Below the pieces are notes generated by a model. The model was not told the origin of the DNA, ran no database searches, and saw nothing but the letters and a program-made list of their open reading frames with translations. From assembly GCA_025938055.1 (NCBI GenBank), contig JAICQC010000011.1, forward strand, positions 1 to 30,052: DNA of 30,052 nucleotides. The letters run 5' to 3'. Positions 8,163 through 15,878 of the stretch are shown here, piece by piece. The position numbers were made by a program, and so were the translations under genes. The DNA comes from Anaerolineales bacterium. Lineage in GTDB: Bacteria; Chloroflexota; Anaerolineae; Anaerolineales; Villigracilaceae. Position 1 is the first letter of the stretch; the number at the start of each line of letters is the position of its first letter.

Positions 8163-8909
8163 CTAAAAACCGCAATGCAATGCACTGGGATGAAGTACTT
8201 TCAATGGTTCACCTCGTGCAAACGATTCTCCCACCGCAGCCTGCCTGGATTTCGCGTCCAGAGCCGCGAGCAATTGATCCATCTCCTGTGGGCTAAACTG
8301 TGCCTCGTAACAGCGGACCGCTGCGAGCTTGTCCTCCCACGTCTCAGAAATATCCATAATCTGGTTGGGCTCACGGGTGAAGTATAGAACGATCCCCTTG
8401 ATTTCGTGTCCTCTGTAGGCAGAATCAACAGCAGGATCGCTGGACTGTATTTTGGTGAGACCGGCGAACATTACGGCTTCGGCAGCGGCAAGACCCGTCT
8501 GGATGTGGTCACGATGGGCTTCATACGTCAGCCACGCATCCGGGGCAAAGACGTAGTCCGGTTGCAGGAGACGGATGTATTTGAGGAAGTCACGACGCAA
8601 TGGGAAGTAATCATAGTCGCCAGCGTCCGGATAGCCCAGCCAGAACTGCTCTTTCACACCGATGATCTCGCCCGCTGCGAACTGATCGCGTTTCAGCGCT
8701 TGTGCAGCTTCTCGATCGGAGAGTGAATGGTCCACGACCCCCATTAAATCATCGGTGGCAGTGAGATAGAACAATTCCGCGCCCTGTTGTTGGAGCAATG
8801 CAAGTGTTCCCGCGACCGCAATATCGTTATCATCGTAATGCGGCTGGATACATAACACACGCTTTGCGTCCAAAAGATTTGGTTTGGGGAGGATGGATTC
8901 AATGGTCAT
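8163..8909 (-). CDS. PIG-L family (LmbE-like) zinc N-deacetylase
   Basis: The 248-residue product belongs to the PIG-L/LmbE/MshB family of zinc-dependent deacetylases, which remove acetyl from N-acetylglucosaminyl groups, including GlcNAc-inositol compounds. The metal motif appears as QPHYDDND (22-29) in place of the usual PHPDDAE, and the second motif AHRDH (131-135) is intact, giving His24, Asp27 and His135 as likely zinc ligands. There is no signal peptide, so it acts in the cytoplasm, after uptake. An 11-bp gap separates it from the Gfo/Idh gene, and GAGAGG 4 nt before the ATG is a good ribosome-binding site. The Glu-to-Asp change at the end of the first motif is noted but does not remove a zinc ligand as I understand the family. 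Confidence 0.85.
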   Translation of the reverse strand: MTIESILPKPNLLDAKRVLCIQPHYDDNDIAVAGTLALLQQQGAELFYLTATDDLMGVVDHSLSDREAAQALKRDQFAAGEIIGVKEQFWLGYPDAGDYDYFPLRRDFLKYIRLLQPDYVFAPDAWLTYEAHRDHIQTGLAAAEAVMFAGLTKIQSSDPAVDSAYRGHEIKGIVLYFTREPNQIMDISETWEDKLAAVRCYEAQFSPQEMDQLLAALDAKSRQAAVGESFARGEPLKVLHPSALHCGF

Positions 8910-8920
8910 ATAGCCTCTCG

Positions 8921-9919
8921 TTATCTGATTTCCATAACCTTTCCAGTTTGTGAGCTTTGGTATGCCGCGTCGACAACCTTCATGTTTATCATACCTTCCA
9001 AGCCTCCAGGCACAGGTTTCTGCCCATTATGGATGCAATGGACAAAATACCTCAACTGGTCGTCATACATGCTTTGCGGGCAATGCTCTTCCCGAGGAAA
9101 GGCGAAACCTGGTTCGATCACATCAACCGTTTGCGCCTGATGATTCGGCAGTTCCAGCTTTGTTGGAAACAATTGACCAAACCCCTGTGTACCGTATAGC
9201 TGAGTCGCCGCCTGGGGTGCGTCGGCATGCGGCTGCCACCAGCCTGACTCAATATAAGAAATCGCGCCGTTGTCCCAATCGACGATGATGATACCCGTGT
9301 CATCCACATCAAAATTCTTATAAAACGTTCCGATCTTTGCATACACGGCAACAGGCTGCGGATCGCCCAGCAGAAATCTTGCGGTATCCAGCGCATGGAT
9401 TCCCATATCTGCCAGGGCGCCGCCACCCGCGAATTCCTTTTGCGTGAACCAGCCATCGGGTCCCCAATTTGTGTGCACACCGATGCCTTTTGTGCGGATG
9501 ATCTTTCCTATCCTGCCCGCCTGCTCTTTCAGCCATAACACGTCGAGGTCGAAGCGCCAGCAATGCGCCACCATCAAGAGCGCATCGGATTTCTGCGCGG
9601 CAGCACACATTTGCTCTGCCTCCTGCGCGTTCATCGACATTGGCTTCTCCACCATCACATGCACCCCCGCATCCAGCGCGGCGATCGTTTGCGGCGCGTG
9701 CAGGTAATTGGGTGTGCTCACCACCAGCATGTCCACATCCCCATCTTTGAGTAGCGCTTCCACGCTTTCATACTGCCGCGTGATCCCAAACTGTTTGCCA
9801 AATCTTGTCATTGAATCGGCTTTGTGGTTGACCACTGCCACCAGGTCCAGCCCCAGATTCTGCGCAGCTTGCGCGTGGATCTTGTTGATATAACCCGTCC
9901 CTGCAAATGCAATTTTCAT
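8921..9919 (-). CDS. Gfo/Idh/MocA-family NAD(P)-dependent oxidoreductase
   Basis: The 332-residue product has an N-terminal Rossmann domain (AGTGYINKIHA, 6-16) and the family's catalytic lysine in VEKPMSM (Lys92). The C-terminal half carries GGGALADMGIHALDTARFL (Asp171, His175), the acid/histidine pair that lines the sugar site. These enzymes oxidise a secondary hydroxyl of a sugar, amino sugar or inositol to a ketone with NAD(P). It is distinct from the second family member at 28321 and belongs to the sugar-uptake operon, with AAGGAG 5 nt before the ATG and 52 bp after the permease stop. The substrate is not deducible; a link to an amino-cyclitol is argued from its neighbours only. Confidence 0.9.
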   Translation of the reverse strand: MKIAFAGTGYINKIHAQAAQNLGLDLVAVVNHKADSMTRFGKQFGITRQYESVEALLKDGDVDMLVVSTPNYLHAPQTIAALDAGVHVMVEKPMSMNAQEAEQMCAAAQKSDALLMVAHCWRFDLDVLWLKEQAGRIGKIIRTKGIGVHTNWGPDGWFTQKEFAGGGALADMGIHALDTARFLLGDPQPVAVYAKIGTFYKNFDVDDTGIIIVDWDNGAISYIESGWWQPHADAPQAATQLYGTQGFGQLFPTKLELPNHQAQTVDVIEPGFAFPREEHCPQSMYDDQLRYFVHCIHNGQKPVPGGLEGMINMKVVDAAYQSSQTGKVMEIR

Positions 9920-9971
9920 GCCTTCTCCTTAAGTACTGGGCGATCCCATGCACGTGAGGCACAGGGTATGT

Positions 9972-11030
9972 CTAGCCTTTGATACCGGTAAATACAACGC
10001 CTTGTGTAAATATTTTTTGTGAGAAGAAAAACAGCAGGATGGGCGGAACGATCATCAGCACTGAGACCGCCATGATCAGGTGTGTGTTGACAGTGTAGAT
10101 CGCATCGAAGGTTTGCAGCCCTACTGCCAGGGTCCAGTTCTCGCGGGTGTGCAGGAAAATAAGCGGTTCGTAGAAGTCATTCCACGCATAGAGGAAGTGG
10201 AAAATCCCTACAGATACAAGCGCAGGTCGTGCCTGTGGCAAAATGATATAAAGCAGAATTTGCAGTGGATTGGCGCCGTCGATCTTCGCCGCGTCATCCA
10301 GTTCCAGGGGGATGGTCATGAAAAACTGGCGGAGCAGGAATACATCGTACGCGTTGGCAAAGAACTGCGGCACGATAAGCGGCAGCAGGGTGTCCACCCA
10401 GCCAAGTTCCTGGAAGAGGATATATACCGGGATCAGCCGCACCTGGCTCGGCAGCATAATCGTGGATAGCAAAAGCAGGAACAAACCGTTCAGCCAGCGG
10501 GCACGGAATCGTGAAAATCCGTATGCCACCAGCGAGCACGAGAACAGCATGCCTGCCATCCCCACGAATGTGACGATGAGGGTATTGCCAAGATACCGCC
10601 AGAACGGCATGGCGCTAATCGCCTCGGGATAGTTCTCCCAGTGAATATCCCAGCGATAGCGTTGTTTCTGCTCCCGAATCGTCAACTCGTGGATTACATC
10701 GGGTCGCGCGGGATCTACGAACTGTCCCAGTCCGTTGGGGATATTCTTGATAAGGGCGTATTCGCGCACCTCTCCATCGACGGTGACCCGGTAGAGCGGC
10801 TCGAGCGTGCCGTTCACATCGACCACCACCGGCTTGCGCGGGAGCAGGGACGCGGCATCCGTGCGGATCTGGGCGGGATCCTTCAGGGAGGTGCTGATCA
10901 TGTATAAGAACGGAATCAGGATCAGGACGGATCCAGCTGCGAGGATCAGCGTAGAGATTCCCTTGAGAAGCAGCTCATATCCAGTTGCTGATTTGAATAT
11001 TCCCAGAATGTGATCGGATGCTTTTCTCAC
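9972..11030 (-). CDS. Carbohydrate ABC transporter permease, MalG type
   Basis: This inner-membrane permease pairs with the MalF-type gene just upstream. The best start is GTG at 11030, one base after the upstream stop, with GAGAGG 5 nt before it; a longer reading from 11075 would overlap the upstream gene. The 352-residue product has six predicted membrane segments and the EAA loop LELDDAAKIDGANPLQILL (about 242-260), which docks on the ATPase. Between the first and second segments is a long polar insertion (about residues 50-140), larger than in a typical ~280-residue MalG and expected to sit outside the membrane. No ATPase gene lies in this operon, so the transporter must use a shared one from elsewhere or the one at 15879. 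Confidence 0.9.
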   Translation of the reverse strand: MRKASDHILGIFKSATGYELLLKGISTLILAAGSVLILIPFLYMISTSLKDPAQIRTDAASLLPRKPVVVDVNGTLEPLYRVTVDGEVREYALIKNIPNGLGQFVDPARPDVIHELTIREQKQRYRWDIHWENYPEAISAMPFWRYLGNTLIVTFVGMAGMLFSCSLVAYGFSRFRARWLNGLFLLLLSTIMLPSQVRLIPVYILFQELGWVDTLLPLIVPQFFANAYDVFLLRQFFMTIPLELDDAAKIDGANPLQILLYIILPQARPALVSVGIFHFLYAWNDFYEPLIFLHTRENWTLAVGLQTFDAIYTVNTHLIMAVSVLMIVPPILLFFFSQKIFTQGVVFTGIKG

Positions 11031-11031
11031 G

Positions 11032-12018
11032 TTAGCCTCTCCCACGCAACTGTCCTTCGTAATACACCCATGCATTCGAGGAACGGAAGATCAGAGCCGT
11101 CAGTGTCAAAACGATCAGAAAGAGAATCCATGCCAGCGTGGAGGCATATCCCATATCAAAATAGCGGAACGCGTTTTGATACAGATACACATTATAGAAG
11201 AGCGTGGAATGCTGTGGACTACCGAGTCCGCCGATGGAATTGCTGGTAGCAACATAGACCTGGGTGAAATATTGGAACGTGGCAATCATGCCGAGCACAA
11301 GGTTATAGAAGATCACAGGCGTCATCATCGGAAACGTCACATTCCAGAAACGCTGCCAGGTATTTGCGCCATCCACTTTAGCTGCGTCATACAAATCGGT
11401 TGGCACACCCTGCAAACCCGCCAGATATATGATCATCGAACCGCCCACACTCCACAGACTCATAATGACGAGTGCCGGAACCGCCCACTCGGGATCGCTC
11501 AACCAGCCGGGCGGATTCTGTATGCCCAGCACATCTTTCAGAAAGGGATTGAGAACACCCACCCGAGGATTAAGAATGCGCACCCACAGGATCGTGACTG
11601 CCACCCCCGCAATGATCGAAGGCAGGAAATAAATTGTGCGCCAGACATTGATACCGCGCAGCTTTTGATTGAGCAGAATGGCAAGGAAAAACGAAAAAGC
11701 AAGGTTGAGCGGAAGAGCGATGGAGGCATAGTAAATAGTGACCTGCAGCGACTTCCAGAACAATGGGTCTTTAAATTCACGTGGATTCCCGGTTCGGATG
11801 GCATCCCAAATGCCGGAAAAGGCTCTTTCATAGTTTGCCAATCCTATCCATTGCGGGGGATCAATGATGTTGTATTTTGTGAATGAGAAATACAGCGATG
11901 CCAGCATAGGTCCAATGGTAAAGATCAGAAAGCCGATGATCCAGGGCACGACGAACGCGTACCCCGCCAGCGCTTCGCGACGGGCAAGACTCATGTTACG
12001 CCATGATGAGAAGGACAT
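11032..12018 (-). CDS. Carbohydrate ABC transporter permease, MalF type
   Basis: The 328-residue product has six predicted membrane helices, a short cytoplasmic N-terminus and the EAA loop DLYDAAKVDGANTWQRFW (208-225) that contacts the ATP-binding subunit. It is the first of the paired permeases of a CUT1-type sugar importer. GGAGG lies 3-4 nt before the ATG. The upstream gene is the binding lipoprotein, 159 bp away across a spacer with stem-loops; the downstream permease starts one base after this stop, which suggests coupled translation. Confidence 0.92.
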   Translation of the reverse strand: MSFSSWRNMSLARREALAGYAFVVPWIIGFLIFTIGPMLASLYFSFTKYNIIDPPQWIGLANYERAFSGIWDAIRTGNPREFKDPLFWKSLQVTIYYASIALPLNLAFSFFLAILLNQKLRGINVWRTIYFLPSIIAGVAVTILWVRILNPRVGVLNPFLKDVLGIQNPPGWLSDPEWAVPALVIMSLWSVGGSMIIYLAGLQGVPTDLYDAAKVDGANTWQRFWNVTFPMMTPVIFYNLVLGMIATFQYFTQVYVATSNSIGGLGSPQHSTLFYNVYLYQNAFRYFDMGYASTLAWILFLIVLTLTALIFRSSNAWVYYEGQLRGRG

Positions 12019-12086
12019 GCGCCTCCAGAACAGTTTCGTATGCTCACCACGGAGGGCATTGGTAAAAATTCTCCGTGTTCAGGATG

Positions 12087-12143
12087 ATGGAGTCCAACGA
12101 ATCCCGTCGTTGACCGGCACAGCCAGGAGACCTTGGACTCCAT
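12087..12143 (-). promoter_or_regulatory. Intercistronic stem-loops between binding protein and permease genes
   Basis: ATGGAGTCCAA (12087-12097) is the exact reverse complement of TTGGACTCCAT (12133-12143). Inside and overlapping it, CAACGA (12095-12100) can pair with TCGTTG (12107-12112). No T tract follows on the minus strand. Such hairpins commonly keep the binding-protein message more abundant than the permease message. Confidence 0.5.
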
Positions 12144-12177
12144 TTTCAATGCATTGATTCAGGCTTCATCCTTCGAG

Positions 12178-13566
12178 TTACTGACTTGCCCAGTATTCAT
12201 CGAGGATCTTCTGCAGATCTTCATTACCCTGATCCATGACAGCCTGTACATCCGCTTCAGGCTCACTATATAGGATCGAAAGAACGTTGTTCAGCGTATC
12301 GTTCACTTTGCCCCATTCAGGGACCCAGCCTTCGTGATGTGGGTTGTCAAGATAGTCGATGGCTTCGAAGATCACGGCATGATCAATGTTGGGATATCGT
12401 TCTTTCAGGAAATTCAAATATGCTTCTTCTGTGGATTTGCGTGCTGGCAGACAACCATAGATCTTACACACATCCACGATCTGCTCAGGTGCCACCAGCC
12501 ATTTCATCACCTCCCAGGCTGCGTCCTTGTTATCGGCATTTTTGGTCATGGTGAACAGATCAGCATGAATGCGGGCGATGCGCTCGCCATCCTGGTTGTA
12601 GAAGAGAGGTGCAATGTCATAAGCGAAAGGAAGCTCATTCAACCCTTCCGACATAAACCAGGTGTGGCTGTACCAAATGGCAATCTGCCCCGAACCGAAC
12701 GGGTCTGCGCCGGTTGAATCGATCGCAGCCTGTCCATTTGCATCGGGAATGAAATGGTCCTTCCAGATCCCATCATGCAGCCATTGAAAGCCAAATACTC
12801 GTTCGGGCGCATTAAAGGTCGCAGTCTTGTAATCATCGGTGGTTGGGCGGCCTACATCGGGCGCGCCGAACATGGTCAACTGGCCGCGCATGTCAGTCCA
12901 TGTATCGCCATAGCCCCACTGCTTGATACTGGACGGGTCGAAATCCGCATCGAGAGGCGTTCTATCGTTGGTGTCGAGAGTCAACTGTATCGCCAGGTCG
13001 CGCAGCGCATCAAGGTTCCATGAGGTATCGGCATAATCATGTGTGGGATAGTCGAGACCTGCCGCGTCGAAAGCATCCTTGTTATAAAACAGGAACGAGG
13101 GATAGAGCCCCAGCGGCAGCCCGGCGTCCAGGTCTGGATATTTATTGATGGTGGTCGCAGGACCGTAGAAATCACTCATGTCATAATTTTCTTTTTCGAT
13201 ATAGGGCGTGATATCTTCCCAGTATTCCTTGAAGTTCGCGATGGTGGATGTTCCATGAGGACCCACCAGCTCCGGCGCGTTGTCGCCAGATACCATCGCC
13301 AGGAATCGCTCACGTGCCTCTTCGTTCGGGACGATCAGAAATTCCATTTCAATGTTTTCGTGTGATTCATTAAACTTTTGGGCGAGCGCTTCCTGTGCAG
13401 CAACCTGATCTGGATCTGTGCCTGTACCAAAGCCGACGAAAATCGTAACCTTTTCTTTTTCGGCTGACGCGGCTGGCGCCTCGGTCGCGGCGACACCCCC
13501 ACAGGAGACAAGCAGCATTGAAGACATGGCAACTACCGCCAACATTTTAAACAGTTTGTTTTTCAT
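12178..13566 (-). CDS. Extracellular sugar-binding lipoprotein of a CUT1-type ABC transporter
   Basis: The start is ATG 13566, preceded by GGAGGAG with 4 nt spacing; the frame is open to 13650, but the extra N-terminus is charged and would spoil the signal peptide. The 462-residue product begins MKNKLFKMLAVVAMSSMLLV and has a lipobox LVSC with the lipid cysteine at residue 22, so it is tethered outside the membrane. The rest is a type-1 solute-binding protein (COG1653-like): KVTIFVGFGTG near the start, then AQKFNESHENIEMEF, and near the end DAAWEVMKWLVAPEQ. It would capture the sugar and deliver it to the two downstream permeases. The ligand cannot be read from the sequence. It is the second gene of the operon, 80 bp after the LacI gene. 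Confidence 0.9.
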   Translation of the reverse strand: MKNKLFKMLAVVAMSSMLLVSCGGVAATEAPAASAEKEKVTIFVGFGTGTDPDQVAAQEALAQKFNESHENIEMEFLIVPNEEARERFLAMVSGDNAPELVGPHGTSTIANFKEYWEDITPYIEKENYDMSDFYGPATTINKYPDLDAGLPLGLYPSFLFYNKDAFDAAGLDYPTHDYADTSWNLDALRDLAIQLTLDTNDRTPLDADFDPSSIKQWGYGDTWTDMRGQLTMFGAPDVGRPTTDDYKTATFNAPERVFGFQWLHDGIWKDHFIPDANGQAAIDSTGADPFGSGQIAIWYSHTWFMSEGLNELPFAYDIAPLFYNQDGERIARIHADLFTMTKNADNKDAAWEVMKWLVAPEQIVDVCKIYGCLPARKSTEEAYLNFLKERYPNIDHAVIFEAIDYLDNPHHEGWVPEWGKVNDTLNNVLSILYSEPEADVQAVMDQGNEDLQKILDEYWASQ

Positions 13567-13646
13567 TTTCTCCTCCGGCGAGATTAACTTTTCTGAATAC
13601 GACTGCGTCCAACGATTTCTTTTTCGGTTCACCTCCTTATCAGGGA

Positions 13647-14687
13647 TCACAATTCATTTTCCTGGATTGAGAATTGATTGGGTTTACATCCGCACGATTC
13701 ACGGATGACCAGCTCTGTACGCATCAGTGTCAGAGGCTCTGCCGGCTCGCCTTTCATCAGGTGTACCAGCTGACTGACAGCCTCGCGCCCGACCGCCTCG
13801 ATCGGAGCGCGTACCGTGGTAAGTGCGGGGGATAAATATCGGGCGAAGGGAACATCATCGAAGCCCACAACAGCTATCTCCTCGGGAATGAGGCGTCCTG
13901 CCCTGCTGAGGGCACGCATCGCTCCGATGGCTGAGTCGTCATCGCCCGCAAAAACAGCATCGAACTCAATTCCGTTGGAGAGCATTTGTTGAATCGTGGA
14001 GAAGGCTTCTTCCTCATCGAATTCGCCGGAAGCGATCAACTCTGGATTGAAATCGATCTTGTGCGCCTCGAGCGCCTCACGATAGCCGCGCTCACGCCAG
14101 ACGGAGTCTTCATGTCCTTCGGGACCCCGCAAAAAAACGATTCGTCGCCCACCATGCACTTCAATCAGGTGATTGATAAGCATGGCAGCGCCATCTTTGT
14201 TTTCAACCGCGATCACAGGGATTTTCAGCGAATCGGGAGGTGAATGATGCAAAAGCACCATGGGAAAGTCCAACTTGTAAAGGTGATGCAGTTCACGATG
14301 GTCGAGACTATCCGCGAAGATCAGCAGTCCATCGGTGTTGTGTTCACCAAGCGGTCTGCGCGAAGGTCCCTCTTTTTTGGTGGAATGGATCAGCAGATCA
14401 TACCCGGCATCATGTGCTCCGGCTTCAATCCCCCTTAGCAATGGTTGGAAAAATGCGCCGCTGATTTCAGACAGCACCAGACCAATGGTATTTGTCCGTT
14501 TGCTTGCCAGGACGCGCGCCGCATGCCGCGGTACAAATTGCAGCTCCTCCATCGCCAGGCGCACCCGGTCTGCTTTTTCTGCCTGAACAGGGGTGGTACC
14601 GTTCAAGACACGACTCACCGTGGCGATCGAAACCTGAGCCTTGAGAGCAACATCAGCGATGGTAGGTGGACGGTTTTTGGAATTCAC
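13647..14687 (-). CDS. LacI-family transcriptional regulator of the 14687-5833 operon
   Basis: The 346-residue product has the LacI helix-turn-helix at residues 9-30 (TIADVALKAQVSIATVSRVL) with hinge helix following, then a periplasmic-binding-protein-like ligand domain (DGLLIFAD, GFDDVPFARYLSPALTTVRAP). The start is GTG 14687; a stop lies in frame just upstream, and no Shine-Dalgarno is evident, which may keep its level low. It is the first gene of the operon it presumably controls. Two operator-like palindromes overlap its own predicted transcription start, so it probably represses itself and the downstream transport and enzyme genes until the imported sugar or a metabolite binds. A C-terminal Cys pair (ESCGCKPN) is also seen; this ending is common in LacI proteins. 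Confidence 0.93.
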   Translation of the reverse strand: MNSKNRPPTIADVALKAQVSIATVSRVLNGTTPVQAEKADRVRLAMEELQFVPRHAARVLASKRTNTIGLVLSEISGAFFQPLLRGIEAGAHDAGYDLLIHSTKKEGPSRRPLGEHNTDGLLIFADSLDHRELHHLYKLDFPMVLLHHSPPDSLKIPVIAVENKDGAAMLINHLIEVHGGRRIVFLRGPEGHEDSVWRERGYREALEAHKIDFNPELIASGEFDEEEAFSTIQQMLSNGIEFDAVFAGDDDSAIGAMRALSRAGRLIPEEIAVVGFDDVPFARYLSPALTTVRAPIEAVGREAVSQLVHLMKGEPAEPLTLMRTELVIRESCGCKPNQFSIQENEL

Positions 14688-14717
14688 TTTGTTTGTGAGT
14701 CACCGCGTATGGTGTAT

Positions 14718-14742
14718 GAAAGCGCTTTCTGAAAACGCTTTC
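14718..14742 (-). promoter_or_regulatory. Two tandem LacI-type operators
   Basis: GAAAGCGCTTTC (14718-14729) is a perfect palindrome, and GAAAACGCTTTC (14731-14742) is one mismatch from it. They are one base apart. Both have the central CG and the AAnCGnTT core of LacI-family and cre-type sites. They cover the predicted start site of the lacI-led operon. Confidence 0.8.
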
Positions 14743-14745
14743 ACG

Positions 14746-14774
14746 AGTATACAAAAAATATCTTTGGGAGTCAA
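14746..14774 (-). promoter_or_regulatory. Sigma70-type promoter of the lacI-transporter-aminotransferase operon
   Basis: On the minus strand TTGACT (14774-14769), a 17-bp spacer and TATACT (14751-14746) each match 5 of 6 consensus bases. The expected start near 14740 falls within the operators, and the leader before GTG 14687 is about 52 nt. A 12-bp palindrome ATCAAATTTGAT (14809-14820) lies upstream and could bind a second regulator. Confidence 0.75.
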
Positions 14775-14874
14775 TGGGGTTTACCGTCAACTTTTCCGAT
14801 AATGAACGATCAAATTTGATGAGAGGGAGTTATTAATTATAGAAAGCTGTGGAGCTGAAACACGAAAAGCTATC

Positions 14875-15768
14875 TCAGCCTATCGATGAATGATTGTATT
14901 TTTCCTGGATGAAAGCCTCAACCTCGCTTAACGAACGATCGAATGGGCCAGGGTTTTCCATTTTAAGGCTTGTGACGGCAGCCGCCCATATACCGGCTTC
15001 GCGAGGCCCGAGAGTGAGCCGCTTGGCAACATAAGTACCCACACAGGTGTCCCCCCGCCCGCTGCGGCCCTCTAGCCGCGCCGGATAAAAATTCATCTCA
15101 TGGAATTTTCCGTCCGCGTAAATGAGCAGACCATCCCGGTGGGTAAGAACGATCTCCCGCGGACCCAGACCTGCATAGAATTTGGCTGCCCTGTGTATAT
15201 CCGTTTCGCCGGTCAGAAACTCTGCTTCGACTGCATCACTCTTCACTACATCGATTTGGGCGAGTGTGGATTGCAGTTCATCCCATGGTTCGTATTTCAA
15301 CTCCAGCCCGCGAAGCACCCGAACAAAACCCTGCATATCGACAGCCACAAACATCCCTTTGGCTTTAAGTGCGCGAATGACATCCATTCCCACCTCCCCT
15401 CGTAAGCTTGAGCCGATCACGGCCGCGCGGGCTTTGATGTTCTCGACTTCATCTGCAGTAATGGAGCCCGCCGTGGTGTTGACGGAAAGGGTACGGATAT
15501 CAGGATCGGTCGTCGGGTATTCAAGTGTTAATAAAGTGGACTGAGGCGTGTAGAGGGCATAACAATCGATGCCAGCGAGCACGAGTTTTTCCACGACATG
15601 CTCATCCTCTTTTGCGAGGTGGGTGACGACCGCAACATCGATCCCGAGCCGAGCCGCGGCATGTGCCGCATAGTTGACAGCTCCGCCATCTATCTTCTTT
15701 GTGCCAGACGGGGAAATGACCGTATCCTTGGTGTAGTTGCCAATGTACAGAACATCATAGTGTTTCAT
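14875..15768 (-). CDS. PfkB-family sugar kinase of the inositol locus
   Basis: The start ATG 15768 gives MKHYDVLYIGNYTKD, the natural opening of a PfkB (ribokinase-fold) kinase; an upstream in-frame extension to 15909 is unlike the family. The 297-residue product has the two-glycine substrate motif IDGGAVNYAAHAAARLG (26-42) and the catalytic anion-hole motif in the form SGRGDTC (236-242, Asp240), instead of the more usual GAGD. From memory, its text (DMQGFVRV, LEGRSGRGDTC, AAAVTSLKMENPGP) is close to TM0415, the PfkB kinase in the Thermotoga maritima inositol cluster. It ends the minus arm of the inositol locus, 110 bp after the ATPase gene. It could phosphorylate 2-deoxy-5-keto-D-gluconate as IolC does, or another pathway acid; it is not a typical IolC. 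Confidence 0.85.
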   Translation of the reverse strand: MKHYDVLYIGNYTKDTVISPSGTKKIDGGAVNYAAHAAARLGIDVAVVTHLAKEDEHVVEKLVLAGIDCYALYTPQSTLLTLEYPTTDPDIRTLSVNTTAGSITADEVENIKARAAVIGSSLRGEVGMDVIRALKAKGMFVAVDMQGFVRVLRGLELKYEPWDELQSTLAQIDVVKSDAVEAEFLTGETDIHRAAKFYAGLGPREIVLTHRDGLLIYADGKFHEMNFYPARLEGRSGRGDTCVGTYVAKRLTLGPREAGIWAAAVTSLKMENPGPFDRSLSEVEAFIQEKYNHSSIG

Positions 15769-15878
15769 TGCAAGTCCCTGTCGACGGCTAAGAGCACATC
15801 GGATGGAAGTAAGTAGGCGGGCCTGCTCGATCCGTTGCGAGGCAGGAGATTGATCTCTTGAGAAGGATGCAGCGCGGG

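Noticed and set aside
13612..13640. Strong AAGGAGGTGA ribosome-binding sequence after the first LacI gene
   Set aside because: No suitable start codon follows at the right distance; the GTG inside it would give an N-terminal extension that spoils the lipoprotein signal.
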